Source of the DNA: Gemmatimonadota bacterium
GTDB taxonomy: Bacteria > Gemmatimonadota > Gemmatimonadetes > Gemmatimonadales > Gemmatimonadaceae
DNA length: 64,000 bases
NCBI GenBank assembly: GCA_040388625.1
Contig: JAZKBK010000002.1
Span: 310,001-374,000 of the forward strand
Direction: 5' to 3'
Shown here: piece after piece, positions 1-8,153 of the stretch
Layout: each line of letters begins with the position of its first letter
Numbering within the stretch: position 1 is the stretch's first letter
Translations under genes and position numbers: made by a program
Notes under the pieces: generated by a model
What the model saw: the letters and a program-made list of their open reading frames with translations, nothing else
Database searches by the model: none
What the model was told of the DNA's origin: nothing

Positions 1-57
1 TTGCCAAGGCAGCCGAAATTATCACAAGAATGCGCAGCTGACGATCCTCGGCTGGAA

Positions 58-951
58 CTAAGCGCATTTGGATATCCATCCCGGTTGGGCACTCACGGGC
101 CGGAATGACCGCAGGGTGGCTACGTGTGGAAGGATCAACTCCTCCCTGAATTTGCGCAGCATCTTCTCCCCGTCGTACGCTTCACGAAAACGCACAGGCG
201 ACATACCGAGCACGCAGCGTACATGCCTGCTGAAGGCCTGAGGGGAAGAGTAATCCAGCTTTCGTGCCACACTCGTAACCGAAAGTCCAGCGTTCTCGAG
301 TAGCCGCGCCGCTCGCACCAGACGCCCAACGTCGATGTAACGCTTGGGCGACGGCAGATTCGCACGATAGAACCGACTCATCAACGTCCCCGGAATAACG
401 TTGAGATGGCGTCCCATCTGACGGACGTTCGCGATGTAAGGTTTGTGGGTGAATAGAAGCTCGAAGAACTTCCAGCAGTCAGGCGCTACCCCTGCAAGAT
501 CCAGGTTCAGCGCGCCCAGCATCTGCCGTTGGACGTCAGTCGAGCGCTCATGAGTCAACAGATCGCGCAATGCCGACCATCCAGCCGGCGATCGTGCATC
601 GATCAGCGTGCGTACGCCGACCCGACCTAGCTCGAGAACCGAATGCGGAGTGGAGCGCTGTACATCCGTGAGAAGCGCAAATGTCGGCACAGTTGGAAAC
701 TCCCTCACCATCGCTGCCATTCGCGCCGTGCTTCCGGTATCGTACCTGGCAACCGACAGGATTACAGCGTCCACTTCCTGCGACCGGACATCCTCAGCCA
801 GCTCATCCACTGAACCGCGATGCAGGACCTCGAAGACTCCACTGGAAGCGACGTCTACCCTGATTCGCTCCAATGGTGTGAGCACCGTTGCAATTACCGG
901 CGCTCGAACAGCGACAGACGGGACATGTGTGCGTGGCTTGTCAGACGGCAA
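58..951 (-). CDS. AraC-family regulator with a receiver-like N-terminal domain
   Basis: A 297-residue predicted transcription factor. The last third (about residues 175-265) is an AraC-type double helix-turn-helix: a first helix pair around LSVTSVARKLDYSSPQAFSR, then the family's closing pattern VLGMSPVRFR. The first 130 residues read like a receiver domain fold (alternating hydrophobic strands, VDAVILSV, then PTFALLTDV), but the usual acidic pocket and phospho-acceptor Asp are not evident, so it may sense something other than a phosphate. The start is a TTG at 951; no in-frame ATG is nearby, so the exact start is uncertain. It is transcribed away from rnpB. No target or partner kinase is visible next to it. 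Confidence 0.75.
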   Translation of the reverse strand: MPSDKPRTHVPSVAVRAPVIATVLTPLERIRVDVASSGVFEVLHRGSVDELAEDVRSQEVDAVILSVARYDTGSTARMAAMVREFPTVPTFALLTDVQRSTPHSVLELGRVGVRTLIDARSPAGWSALRDLLTHERSTDVQRQMLGALNLDLAGVAPDCWKFFELLFTHKPYIANVRQMGRHLNVIPGTLMSRFYRANLPSPKRYIDVGRLVRAARLLENAGLSVTSVARKLDYSSPQAFSRHVRCVLGMSPVRFREAYDGEKMLRKFREELILPHVATLRSFRPVSAQPGWISKCA

Positions 952-1089
952 TGACGCATCCTCGGGATGATGGTAAACGGAGCGGATGTTCGCTCACGAG
1001 CACGATCATATAGCGGCACATCATCACGACATCATCGTTCCATCACCACTGGATCATCACACTGTACTCTTCGACTCCGTTAGATTCAG

Positions 1090-1486
1090 GCAGTGCCACC
1101 GGCTGGACGGTCGCGGAATAGTATCATTGCGATACTATTCCGAGGAAAGTCCGGGCTCCATGGACACACTGCCAGGTAACGCCTGGGCACGAGGCGGTAA
1201 AACGCCAAGTGACGGACAGCGCAACAGAAAACAAACCGCCAACGGGAAACCGTTGGTAAGGGTGAAACGGCGAGGTAAGAGCTCACCGCGTACGTGGTAA
1301 CACGTACGGCTTGGCAAACCCCAGTGGGAGCAAGGCCAAATAGGCGGCGAAGGGTGTCCACCCTGACAAAGACGCCGCGGGTAGGCTGCTGGAACGCGTG
1401 GGTGACTACGCGTCGAGAGAAATGACCGTCAGCCAGTCGAAAGACTTGGCGTACAGAACCCGGCTTATAGGCCGGTGGCACCTCTC
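1090..1486 (+). ncRNA. rnpB: RNase P RNA, bacterial type A (rnpB)
   Basis: Catalytic RNA of RNase P, which cuts the 5' leader from pre-tRNA. The universal blocks appear in order: GAGGAAAGTCCGGGCTCC (1141 onward), GCCAGGTAACGCCTGG, ACAGCGCAACAGA, AAACCGCC, GTAAGGGTGAAACGG, GGTAAGAGCTCACCGC, GGAGCAAGGCCAAATA, GGGTAGGCTGCT and ACAGAACCCGGCTTATAGGC. The outer P1 stem is an 11-bp perfect pairing of 1093-1103 with 1471-1481, which sets the ends to within a few bases. P3 is an unusually regular 12-bp helix (1114-1125 with 1131-1142). The matching protein gene, rnpA, lies about 4 kb downstream on the other side of dnaA. Confidence 0.96.
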
Positions 1487-1499
1487 TCTTCAAGGTCCG

Positions 1500-2297
1500 A
1501 TGATGAAACTGTCCGGGATGGCGAGCGTGTTGGGCGCGGTATTCATGGCTGCATGTGTGGCCGCATCGCCAGCAATCGAGCCAACACCCGTAAACAAGCC
1601 TGAAGTCAATCCGGCTCAGCCCAAGTCGCAACCAGTGCCCGTGGCTCCTGCACTCCCAGCCCGCATGTCACGAGGTGGCCCGTGGAGTTTCACGTATGCG
1701 CCAGGAACTTACGCATACACGATCATCACTGATGCTGTCATAGCACCGGCTCTCGATACGACCCAGAAACGGCAGATTCCAGAGCTCAGTCAGAAAACAA
1801 CTATCTCTCTTTCCGCGTCGGGTGATTTACAGGTAGTAGATCCAGCTCCTAGTACTACAGCGTCGTGCGACAGCAGCTCCGCGTTGATAACACGCGCCCA
1901 GCAACTTATCCCAAAGTTGCCCAACCAGCTCGCAGTCGGCGATCGGTGGCGAGACTCAACCACTACGACAGGGTGCAGGGGGACCGTTCCCGCCGAGTCA
2001 ACCGTGATCAGTAATTACATCGTGGTTGGAGACACAGCTTTCACAAATGCAGTCGCGCTTCAGATACATCGTACGGATTCTCTATCCGCAGCTGGCGAAG
2101 GTACTGAAGGTCAACATCGAATCATCGTTACAGCAACTGGAACCGGCGTGATGGATCTCTTCCTGGACACTGCCGCCGGCAGATTGCTCAGCTCCCGTGG
2201 GTTGCAGACCACCCTCGTGAGCATCACCACGTCGGGAAAGCTGACACAGTTCATTCAACACGTTACCGACACGGCGACAATTGCCGGTTTTCGGTAA
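1500..2297 (+). CDS. Exported protein of unknown function, probable lipoprotein
   Basis: A 265-residue protein I do not recognise. The N-terminus is a hydrophobic signal ending in VFMAAC, which could be a lipobox, followed by a Pro-rich linker (about residues 25-55) and a globular part with two cysteines that could form a disulfide. An in-frame start at 1398 lies inside rnpB and is rejected; ATG 1500 has AAGG five bases ahead. It begins 14 bases after the mature rnpB end, so it may share the rnpB transcript. Its stop is 3 bases from the dnaN stop (convergent). Confidence 0.7.
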   Translation: MMKLSGMASVLGAVFMAACVAASPAIEPTPVNKPEVNPAQPKSQPVPVAPALPARMSRGGPWSFTYAPGTYAYTIITDAVIAPALDTTQKRQIPELSQKTTISLSASGDLQVVDPAPSTTASCDSSSALITRAQQLIPKLPNQLAVGDRWRDSTTTTGCRGTVPAESTVISNYIVVGDTAFTNAVALQIHRTDSLSAAGEGTEGQHRIIVTATGTGVMDLFLDTAAGRLLSSRGLQTTLVSITTSGKLTQFIQHVTDTATIAGFR

Positions 2298-2300
2298 GAC

Positions 2301-3413
2301 TCAATCCATCAATCGTAGCGGCATTACGAGGCACATATACGTCGCTGGATCGGTCCAGCCTTCTGGCTCGATTGTGGCAGCGCGCTCTGGTGCTTTGAAG
2401 GTGAGTTTTATCTCATCGGTCGGCATGAAGCGCAGGATCTCGAGCAGATAGCTCGCGTTGAATCCAATCTCCAGTTGATCGCCATCGTAGCGAATCGGAA
2501 GTTCGTCCTGGGCTTCGCCCAGATCCGGAGTCGTGACGCTGAACTTGAGCATTCCGGAGTTGAAGGCCATACGGATCCTGTGCGTCTGATCACTGGCGAT
2601 CACTGACATGCGCTTGAGTGCACTGATCAACGCATTCTTATCGGCGATTGCGTACTTGTCGTTGTCGCGAGGAATTACCTGATCGTAGTTGGGATAGGGT
2701 CCTTCGATCAGCCGCGTGTATACGGCAGTGAGCGGTGAGCGAAAACCAATGTGATTCTCTCCACGTGCAACTTCCAGCTCCTCTTCAGCCGGGAAAAGAC
2801 GGCGTACCTGCTCTAACGCCTTGGGTGGAACAATCAGATCACTCGCCGGCGCGCTGCTCGCAACGATCGGAGTTTCCATCTTCGCGAGACGATGCCCATT
2901 GGTGGCAACCATCCGCATCTGCTCCGGGCGAAGCTCCCAGAGCACACCATTCAAAATCGGCCGGCTCTCCTCCGTCGAAACGGCAAATACCGTCGCGCCA
3001 ATGAGCTTCTGAAGATCACCTGACTTGATACGCCAACTCTCGTTGAAACGCACAACCGGAAAGGTTGGAAATTCATCCCTCGGAAGGCCGAGCAATTTGA
3101 ACTTCGACCGGCCGCACTCGAGCGTGATTCGCTGCTCGCCGAGAGCTGCAATTTTTACTGGCGCTGGTGGCAATTCACGGGCGAGCTCGCTCAGTTTCTT
3201 CGCCGGAATCGTAACAGCACCCGAAGCTTCGACATCAGCTGCGACTTCGGTGCTGACGGCTATATCCAGGTCGGTCCCGGAAAGCCGTATACCGCGGTCA
3301 GTCGTCTCGACCAGGATATTCGCCAGGACCGGGAGAGTTGTCTTCGTGGGAATGCTTGCCGAGACGGCATTGAGGCCTTCCTGAAGCTTCTCACGAGAGA
3401 TCGTAAAGCGCAT
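2301..3413 (-). CDS. dnaN: DNA polymerase III beta subunit (sliding clamp)
   Basis: The ring-shaped processivity clamp that holds replicative polymerase, MutS and other partners on DNA. The 370-residue length is standard. The start MRFTISREKLQEGLNAVSA, the SIPTKTTLPVLANIL segment and the C-terminal end VMPLRL are typical of the family; the C-terminal region forms the peptide-binding pocket. It is the second gene after dnaA on the minus strand, separated by about 300 bases that may hold origin sequences. GAGGAG lies close ahead of the ATG at 3413. Confidence 0.98.
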   Translation of the reverse strand: MRFTISREKLQEGLNAVSASIPTKTTLPVLANILVETTDRGIRLSGTDLDIAVSTEVAADVEASGAVTIPAKKLSELARELPPAPVKIAALGEQRITLECGRSKFKLLGLPRDEFPTFPVVRFNESWRIKSGDLQKLIGATVFAVSTEESRPILNGVLWELRPEQMRMVATNGHRLAKMETPIVASSAPASDLIVPPKALEQVRRLFPAEEELEVARGENHIGFRSPLTAVYTRLIEGPYPNYDQVIPRDNDKYAIADKNALISALKRMSVIASDQTHRIRMAFNSGMLKFSVTTPDLGEAQDELPIRYDGDQLEIGFNASYLLEILRFMPTDEIKLTFKAPERAATIEPEGWTDPATYMCLVMPLRLMD

Positions 3414-3712
3414 CCGTATTCCTTGACTTCCGAGGAGGAGAGTAAACGTACCATGTCGCTTGTCGGGGGGTCTTCGTGTGGAAGACTCGCCGGCTCTAAT
3501 ACAGCCTAAATGATATAGAAATCTAGCAGTCGTAGTAGAGGAGTGTTCAGAAGCGGATAACCTCTGTAAGTATCGATTCTATATGGAGTTCCAGCGATAT
3601 GACGCTGTGGAACACTGGTGGAGAACATTTGATTTCAACAGTTGTCAACACTGGGCCTGTCGGAGTAATACGTTCGCGTATTGATATACGTGGATAACTG
3701 ACAGGGGTTTGT
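3414..3712. other. dnaA-dnaN intergenic region, candidate part of oriC
   Basis: A 299-base non-coding stretch between dnaA and dnaN. It contains a near-consensus DnaA box on the minus strand at 3689-3697 (TTATCCACG, 8 of 9) and weaker candidates at about 3551-3559 (TTATCCGCT) and 3605-3613 (TGTTCCACA). There is a locally AT-richer patch around 3497-3535. The promoter of dnaN may also be here. The number of good boxes is low, so the functional origin could instead, or also, lie upstream of dnaA. Confidence 0.5.
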
Positions 3713-5116
3713 TCATATCCTGAGAGATGCCAACAGTCCGCGGATCCTGCTGATTCTCGTTCCGGTATCTGCATCTGCAGCGATCATCTCGGCGACTTTA
3801 TCCAGGCTGTGGATTACGGTCGAATGATCTCTACCTCCGAAGGCTGCACCAATCTCTACAAGCTGCATGCCGAGCAGGTCGCGCGTCAGGTACATCGCAA
3901 TCTGCCTGGGCACTGTGAGGGCCTTGGTTCGCGTTTTTGACCGCAATCCGTCGACTGTAGTTCCCCACTCCTTTGCGACAGCAACCTGAATTGCGCTGAC
4001 TGTAAGACCGAGCGGTTCTGTGTCAGCTGTCAGGCTCTCGGAAGCTTTGAGCTTGTCTCGTAAGGCTTCCTTGGCTACTTCGACGCTTACGGGTTTGTGC
4101 CTGAGTGACGCGTAAGCCAGCAGCTTGATTATGGACCCTTCGAGCTCGCGGACACTCGACCGCACGTGCTCCGCGATAAAACGGATCACATCGTCCGGAA
4201 TCGTGGTTTCGAGATCATCCTGTTGAGATTTCTGTTGCAGGATCGCGATTCTGTGCTCGAAATCGGGCAGCTCGATATCGGCGACCATACCCCACTGGAA
4301 GCGGCTTACAAGTCTGGCCTCGAGTCCTGCTATGTCAGAGGGAGGACGATCACTCGTGAGGATTATCTGACGGCCGGCCTCATACAACGCGTTGAAGGTG
4401 TGAAAGAACTCCTCCTGGGTGCCCTCCTTTCCCTTCAGGAAGTGCACATCGTCGATGAGAAGGAGATCTGTTTCGCGATAACGACGCCGGAACTCGTGAT
4501 TGGTCCGAGTCTGGATTGCGTTGACCATTTCGTTGGTGAACTGTTCCGTTCCAACGAAGGTGATACGTGTGGACGGGTCGCGTTCGTAGATCGCGTGTCC
4601 TACGGCCTGCATGAGATGGGTCTTTCCGAGGCCGGTGTCGCCGTAGATGAAAAACGGGTTGTAGATCTTTCCAGGAGCCTCGGCGATTGCATGTGCGGCA
4701 GCAGCGGCGAGCTCGTTGGATTTGCCGATTACAAATTGCGCGAACGTGTATCTATCGTTAAGTGGCGCCTCGGTGGCGCGCTGTGGTCGCGATCGTGTCG
4801 CTGTTTCTTCGGGTTTTGGGGCTACGAAGAAATCCATCTGGGGGCGAGCCTGGCGCTCTTCGGTGACGCGGAATGCGACCTTGACCGGATGGCCCAGGGC
4901 GACTGGTCCAAACGAGCTCAGCAAGGCTGCGTGTTTTGACTCGTTCCAGTCAGCTGCGAAGCGATCAGGGGCTCCGACTATGAGCGTGTCGCCGATTATT
5001 TCGAGAGCTTCGGTTGGCTCGAGCCAGGTTTTGAAGGTTTGTTCGGGCAACTCGCGCCGAGCGCGCTCCAGAAGGCGTGACCAGATTTCGGCGGGGAGAA
5101 GATCGAGCGATTCCAT
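3713..5116 (-). CDS. dnaA: Chromosomal replication initiator DnaA
   Basis: AAA+ initiator that binds DnaA boxes and opens the origin. At 467 residues it has the normal domains: a short helical domain I (WSRLLERARRELPEQTFKTW), a variable linker, the AAA+ core from about residue 125 starting at YTFAQFVIG with Walker A GDTGLGKTH and Walker B LLLIDDVHFL, and a C-terminal DNA-binding domain containing GGRDHSTVIHSL, the DnaA signature that reads the box. It is divergent from rpmH with a 178-base gap and heads the dnaA-dnaN pair. Confidence 0.99.
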   Translation of the reverse strand: MESLDLLPAEIWSRLLERARRELPEQTFKTWLEPTEALEIIGDTLIVGAPDRFAADWNESKHAALLSSFGPVALGHPVKVAFRVTEERQARPQMDFFVAPKPEETATRSRPQRATEAPLNDRYTFAQFVIGKSNELAAAAAHAIAEAPGKIYNPFFIYGDTGLGKTHLMQAVGHAIYERDPSTRITFVGTEQFTNEMVNAIQTRTNHEFRRRYRETDLLLIDDVHFLKGKEGTQEEFFHTFNALYEAGRQIILTSDRPPSDIAGLEARLVSRFQWGMVADIELPDFEHRIAILQQKSQQDDLETTIPDDVIRFIAEHVRSSVRELEGSIIKLLAYASLRHKPVSVEVAKEALRDKLKASESLTADTEPLGLTVSAIQVAVAKEWGTTVDGLRSKTRTKALTVPRQIAMYLTRDLLGMQLVEIGAAFGGRDHSTVIHSLDKVAEMIAADADTGTRISRIRGLLASLRI

Positions 5117-5130
5117 ATGGTGGGGAGGCG

Positions 5131-5159
5131 AAGCTACGGAACGAATGTGGATAAGTCAA
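5131..5159 (-). promoter_or_regulatory. Likely dnaA promoter with an embedded perfect DnaA box
   Basis: On the minus strand TTGACT (5159-5154), a 17-base spacer and TAGCTT (5136-5131) form a sigma-70-like promoter; the -10 match is weak. The consensus DnaA box TTATCCACA occupies 5146-5154, overlapping the end of the -35 and the start of the spacer. DnaA binding there would block its own transcription, the known autoregulation logic of dnaA. The start codon at 5116 leaves only a very short leader with no Shine-Dalgarno sequence. Confidence 0.55.
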
Positions 5160-5294
5160 TCACCCGCGGCCAAGGGTCCGGATCCGTAGTGAGGCGGCAC
5201 ATTTATGCTATTGTTGCATCTTGTTGCCGCCATTAGATTTAACGGTCTTTCGCTAAAGTTGTTCAAGAGCCGTTTAGAGCACTGAGGATCATAT

Positions 5295-5459
5295 ATGGGT
5301 AAGCCGACTTATCGTCCGCGTAATAAGCGCCGGATCAAGACGCATGGGTTTCGCGAGCGTATGTCAACGCGTTGGGGACGTGAAGTACTTGCACGTCGCC
5401 GCAAGAAGGGTCGCAAGCGCCTGACGGTTCAGTTGCCGTCGAAGTACGCCGGCGCGTAA
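5295..5459 (+). CDS. rpmH: 50S ribosomal protein L34
   Basis: A 54-residue, very basic ribosomal protein of the large subunit. The sequence starts [20 protein letters not shown] and contains the L34 signature [18 protein letters not shown]; it carries a short C-terminal tail (QLPSKYAGA). GAGGA at 5283-5287 is a well-placed ribosome binding site for the ATG at 5295. It opens the conserved rpmH-rnpA-yidD-yidC string, divergent from dnaA. Confidence 0.97.
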   Translation: MGKPTYRPRNKRRIKTHGFRERMSTRWGREVLARRRKKGRKRLTVQLPSKYAGA

Positions 5460-5566
5460 GCAAGCGAAGCAAGCAGCCGGCTGACAGGTCGCAGCACGTA
5501 CCTGCAGACGAGGCGGGAGAGAGGGGTTTTCGGCTTTCGAACTCAACGGCACAACCAACGTCACAT

Positions 5567-5908
5567 CTGAGGTTTTCTCGCGCGCAGCGTTTGTCACGCG
5601 CGCCGGATATCGAGTCCGTCAGGCGAACGGGGAAGCGGGTGAAGTCTGGACTGCTGGACGTCCGGGTCACTGCTTCCCCGTCTTCGTGTGCGCGGGTTGG
5701 GATTGTTGTGCCGAAGTACGGGCACATCATTGTCGATCGGAACCGCCTTCGGCGGCGCATACGGGAGATCGTGCGCCTGCGCGTGCTTCCAGTGCTTTTG
5801 TCAGTGCCGCCGATGGACGTGCTATTCCGCGCGCTTCCGCGGGCCTATTCGGCTAGCTTTGAGGTGCTGGAGCGGGAGATAGATGGGATTGTCGCACGAA
5901 TCACATGA
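5567..5908 (+). CDS. rnpA: RNase P protein subunit, start codon unresolved
   Basis: Protein partner of rnpB that aids pre-tRNA binding. The family core is clear: [10 protein letters not shown] followed by the RNR motif region [15 protein letters not shown]. The first conventional start in the frame is TTG at 5591, but the frame is open back to 5384, and the residues just ahead of 5591 (LRFSRAQRL) match the conserved RnpA N-terminus, usually F-R--RL. No ATG, GTG or TTG exists upstream in this frame. I place the start at the CTG at 5567 as the best guess. It overlaps yidD by 26 bases. Function is sure, start is not. Confidence 0.85.
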   Translation: MRFSRAQRLSRAPDIESVRRTGKRVKSGLLDVRVTASPSSCARVGIVVPKYGHIIVDRNRLRRRIREIVRLRVLPVLLSVPPMDVLFRALPRAYSASFEVLEREIDGIVARIT

Positions 5909-6215
5909 TGGTCTGGAGGCCGGTACGCATCTACACGAGCATCCGACCGACGGTCATCATGCACTGAAGAAAGAACGAGCTTTGACGGATCGCAGGCGGT
6001 CTGTGGCGGTTTGGATGCTACGCGGACCGATCCGATTCTATCAGCTCGCCATATCGCCAATGACGCCGTCCGTATGTCGTTACTATCCCAGTTGCTCCAA
6101 CTACGCGATCGAGGCCATCGACAAGTACGGTGCCTTGAAAGGCGGCTGGCTGGCGATACGGCGCATACTGAGATGTCATCCTTTTCGGCCGGGCGGCTTC
6201 GATCCGGTCCCTTGA
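5883..6215 (+). CDS. yidD: Membrane protein insertion efficiency factor YidD
   Basis: A small protein (110 residues) that assists YidC-dependent insertion at the inner membrane. The whole family signature is present: [14 protein letters not shown], then [15 protein letters not shown], then [18 protein letters not shown]. The first 40 residues are an unusual His-rich extension ([17 protein letters not shown]) before the usual beginning at about residue 45; a later start at 6015 is possible, but GGGAG just before 5883 supports the longer form. It overlaps the end of rnpA and ends 14 bases before yidC. Confidence 0.93.
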   Translation: MGLSHESHDGLEAGTHLHEHPTDGHHALKKERALTDRRRSVAVWMLRGPIRFYQLAISPMTPSVCRYYPSCSNYAIEAIDKYGALKGGWLAIRRILRCHPFRPGGFDPVP

Positions 6216-6229
6216 GCTCGCACTGATTC

Positions 6230-7993
6230 ATGGATACAAGCAAGCGAATCGTTCTCGCCATCGTACTGGCCCTGGCTGTCATCTTTGGAATGCAGTTTCT
6301 GTTTCCTCAGAAGCCTCAACCCAAGCCAGCCAGTAGCGCTGACAGCGCTGCGGTACACAATCCGGCAGGAACCGCAAAGGCAAGTGCCGAGACGTCGAGG
6401 GTCGATTCGACAAAGGCGGCAGCGGCAATTTCTGCAGCAGTCGCTGCATCGGTTCCGGCCGCAGTGGCTGAAACAACGATCGTGGCGCCTGTCGCTGCGC
6501 GACGGGACAGTGGCGCGACCTTCGAGATGAGCAACGTTGGCGCTGCGCCCAGCGTGGTGGTGATGAACACCTACGCCAATCGTGTAAGTGGCAGCAATGG
6601 CGCGAAGGTGCGACTGGGCTCTGCTGGCAATCCGGTACTTAAGTACCAATTAGTTACCAATGGTGGCCAGCCGACGGACCTGTCCGGGACTGCATTTCAG
6701 ACGGCACGGTCCGGGGACGTCGTCACGTATACCGCCGATGTAGCTGGCTCGACCGTTACGATCAATTATGCGATCGTGCCGGACAGCTTCGTGTCGCATG
6801 TCACGGGTTCTGTGAGTGGCGCCAAGTCAGGGAGCTATCTCATCGTCCAATTGCCGCAAACCTTTGCGGCTACGGAACCAGACACAAACGACGATCGTAA
6901 TTCGCTGGCGTTTGCGTTCCTCACCAAGCGCGAGGCGGCGCGGAATGTGTCGTTCCATTCGCTCGATCCGGGTGAGAGGCAGCTGGTAGAGGGACCGGTT
7001 ACGTGGATCGTGGCCAAGTCGAAGTATTTCGTGGTGGGACTGCTGGCGCCCAAGAAGGGACCGGAGTTCACCGAGGCAACGCTCGTCGGCGGGCCGCGTA
7101 CGACGAAAGTCGCAACTCGTGCCTCCGGTACTGTCGTGATACCGATAGCGAATGGCGCATTCGGATTCGACATATACGCCGGTCCGCAGGAGTGGAAGAA
7201 ACTCAACGCGCTGGGTCGCGACTTCGACCAGGTGAACCCGTACGGCTGGGCGTTCGTGCGGCCGTTGATGCAACCAATTGCGACGTCGGTGATTCGCCTG
7301 GTGCTGTGGATGCACAGCGCGCTCAATCTGAGCTATGGGCTGGTTCTCATCGCACTCGGGCTTCTCATCCGTCTGCTGATGTGGCCGCTGTATCAGACGT
7401 CGATGAAGACATCGATCAAGATGCAGATCCTGCAGCCGGAACTGACGGCCGTGCAGGACAAGTTCAAGGACGATCCGGAGAAGCAACGGACGGAAATCAT
7501 GAAGGTGTACCAGAGCCACGGGATGAATCCGCTCTCGCCGCTGCTCGGATGTCTTCCATCGCTATTGCCGATGCCGATTCTGCTCGCGTTGTTCTTCGTG
7601 TTCAGGAACACGATCGAATTTCGCGGAGTTCCGTTCTGGTGGATGAGCGACCTGTCGGTGCGTGACCCGTACTACATTCTGCCGTTGCTGATGGGCGCAT
7701 CAATGTATCTCATCTCATGGATGGGAATGCGGAACACACCGCCGAATCCGCAGGCGAAGATGATGAGCTACATAATGCCGGCGATGTTCACGCTCTTTCT
7801 CTACAGAGAGGCTGCGGGACTCAACCTGTATTACGCGACTCAGAACCTTGCGACCCTGCCACAGCAGTGGCACCTGTCACGGACGCGCGGGATGAGCAAG
7901 CCAAAAGCTGCTGCCGGGGCAAAGGAAGTCGCGGCGACACCGGCGACACCTGCGCTAGCGAAGGGCAAAGCGAAGGGAAAGGGCAAGGGGTAG
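6230..7993 (+). CDS. yidC: Membrane protein insertase YidC
   Basis: Inserts and folds inner-membrane proteins, with or without the Sec translocon. At 587 residues it is the long Gram-negative form: an N-terminal anchor (residues 6-26), an Ala/Thr-rich linker, a large periplasmic beta domain (about 100-345), then the conserved insertase core with LSYGLVLIALGLLIRLLMWP, the cytoplasmic hairpin rich in K and Q (MKTSIKMQILQPEL), and PLLGCLPSLLPMPILLALFF. The C-terminus ends in a basic Lys/Gly/Ala tail, as is common for ribosome contact. Last gene of the rpmH string. Confidence 0.97.
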   Translation: MDTSKRIVLAIVLALAVIFGMQFLFPQKPQPKPASSADSAAVHNPAGTAKASAETSRVDSTKAAAAISAAVAASVPAAVAETTIVAPVAARRDSGATFEMSNVGAAPSVVVMNTYANRVSGSNGAKVRLGSAGNPVLKYQLVTNGGQPTDLSGTAFQTARSGDVVTYTADVAGSTVTINYAIVPDSFVSHVTGSVSGAKSGSYLIVQLPQTFAATEPDTNDDRNSLAFAFLTKREAARNVSFHSLDPGERQLVEGPVTWIVAKSKYFVVGLLAPKKGPEFTEATLVGGPRTTKVATRASGTVVIPIANGAFGFDIYAGPQEWKKLNALGRDFDQVNPYGWAFVRPLMQPIATSVIRLVLWMHSALNLSYGLVLIALGLLIRLLMWPLYQTSMKTSIKMQILQPELTAVQDKFKDDPEKQRTEIMKVYQSHGMNPLSPLLGCLPSLLPMPILLALFFVFRNTIEFRGVPFWWMSDLSVRDPYYILPLLMGASMYLISWMGMRNTPPNPQAKMMSYIMPAMFTLFLYREAAGLNLYYATQNLATLPQQWHLSRTRGMSKPKAAAGAKEVAATPATPALAKGKAKGKGKG

Positions 7994-8036
7994 CATCGAT
8001 CTGCGTATCCAGCTGCGTAGCGCCTGAAGGGCGCCC

Positions 8037-8140
8037 GGCGCGGATACATCGGTGGACATCCAGATCCAATTACGCCGAAATGGGCCAGGCGCGGATTTAT
8101 CCGCGCCCTACGCGGGCGTACCGGATCGGCGTGTGGTTGG
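8037..8140. repeat. Dispersed palindromic repeat, copy 1, with an adjacent half copy
   Basis: Core GGCGCGGATTTATCCGCGCC at 8088-8107 is a near-perfect palindrome. It is followed by CCTACGCGGGCGTACC and GGATCGGCGTGTGG, the same right flank as the copy at 62617. A truncated left half (GGCGCGGATACATC) lies at 8037-8050. The element fills the gap between yidC and the next gene and could fold as a transcript-ending hairpin. Confidence 0.85.
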
Positions 8141-8153
8141 TGTAGCTTAAGAG

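Noticed and set aside
1117-1139. ATAGT-N11-ACTAT as a fourth operator of the 21-bp family
   Set aside because: It forms helix P3 inside RNase P RNA, where pairing alone explains the symmetry, and it departs from the pattern at both outer bases.
986-1300. A His-rich open frame (104 codons) and the antisense 181-codon frame over 1086-1631
   Set aside because: Both cover rnpB, whose RNA signature is unmistakable. No family match or ribosome binding site supports a protein.
2735-3384. Plus-strand frames inside dnaN
   Set aside because: Shadows of dnaN; no features beyond open frames.
4166-4939. 257-codon open frame opposite dnaA
   Set aside because: A shadow of dnaA codon usage on the other strand; no start signal and no recognised domain.
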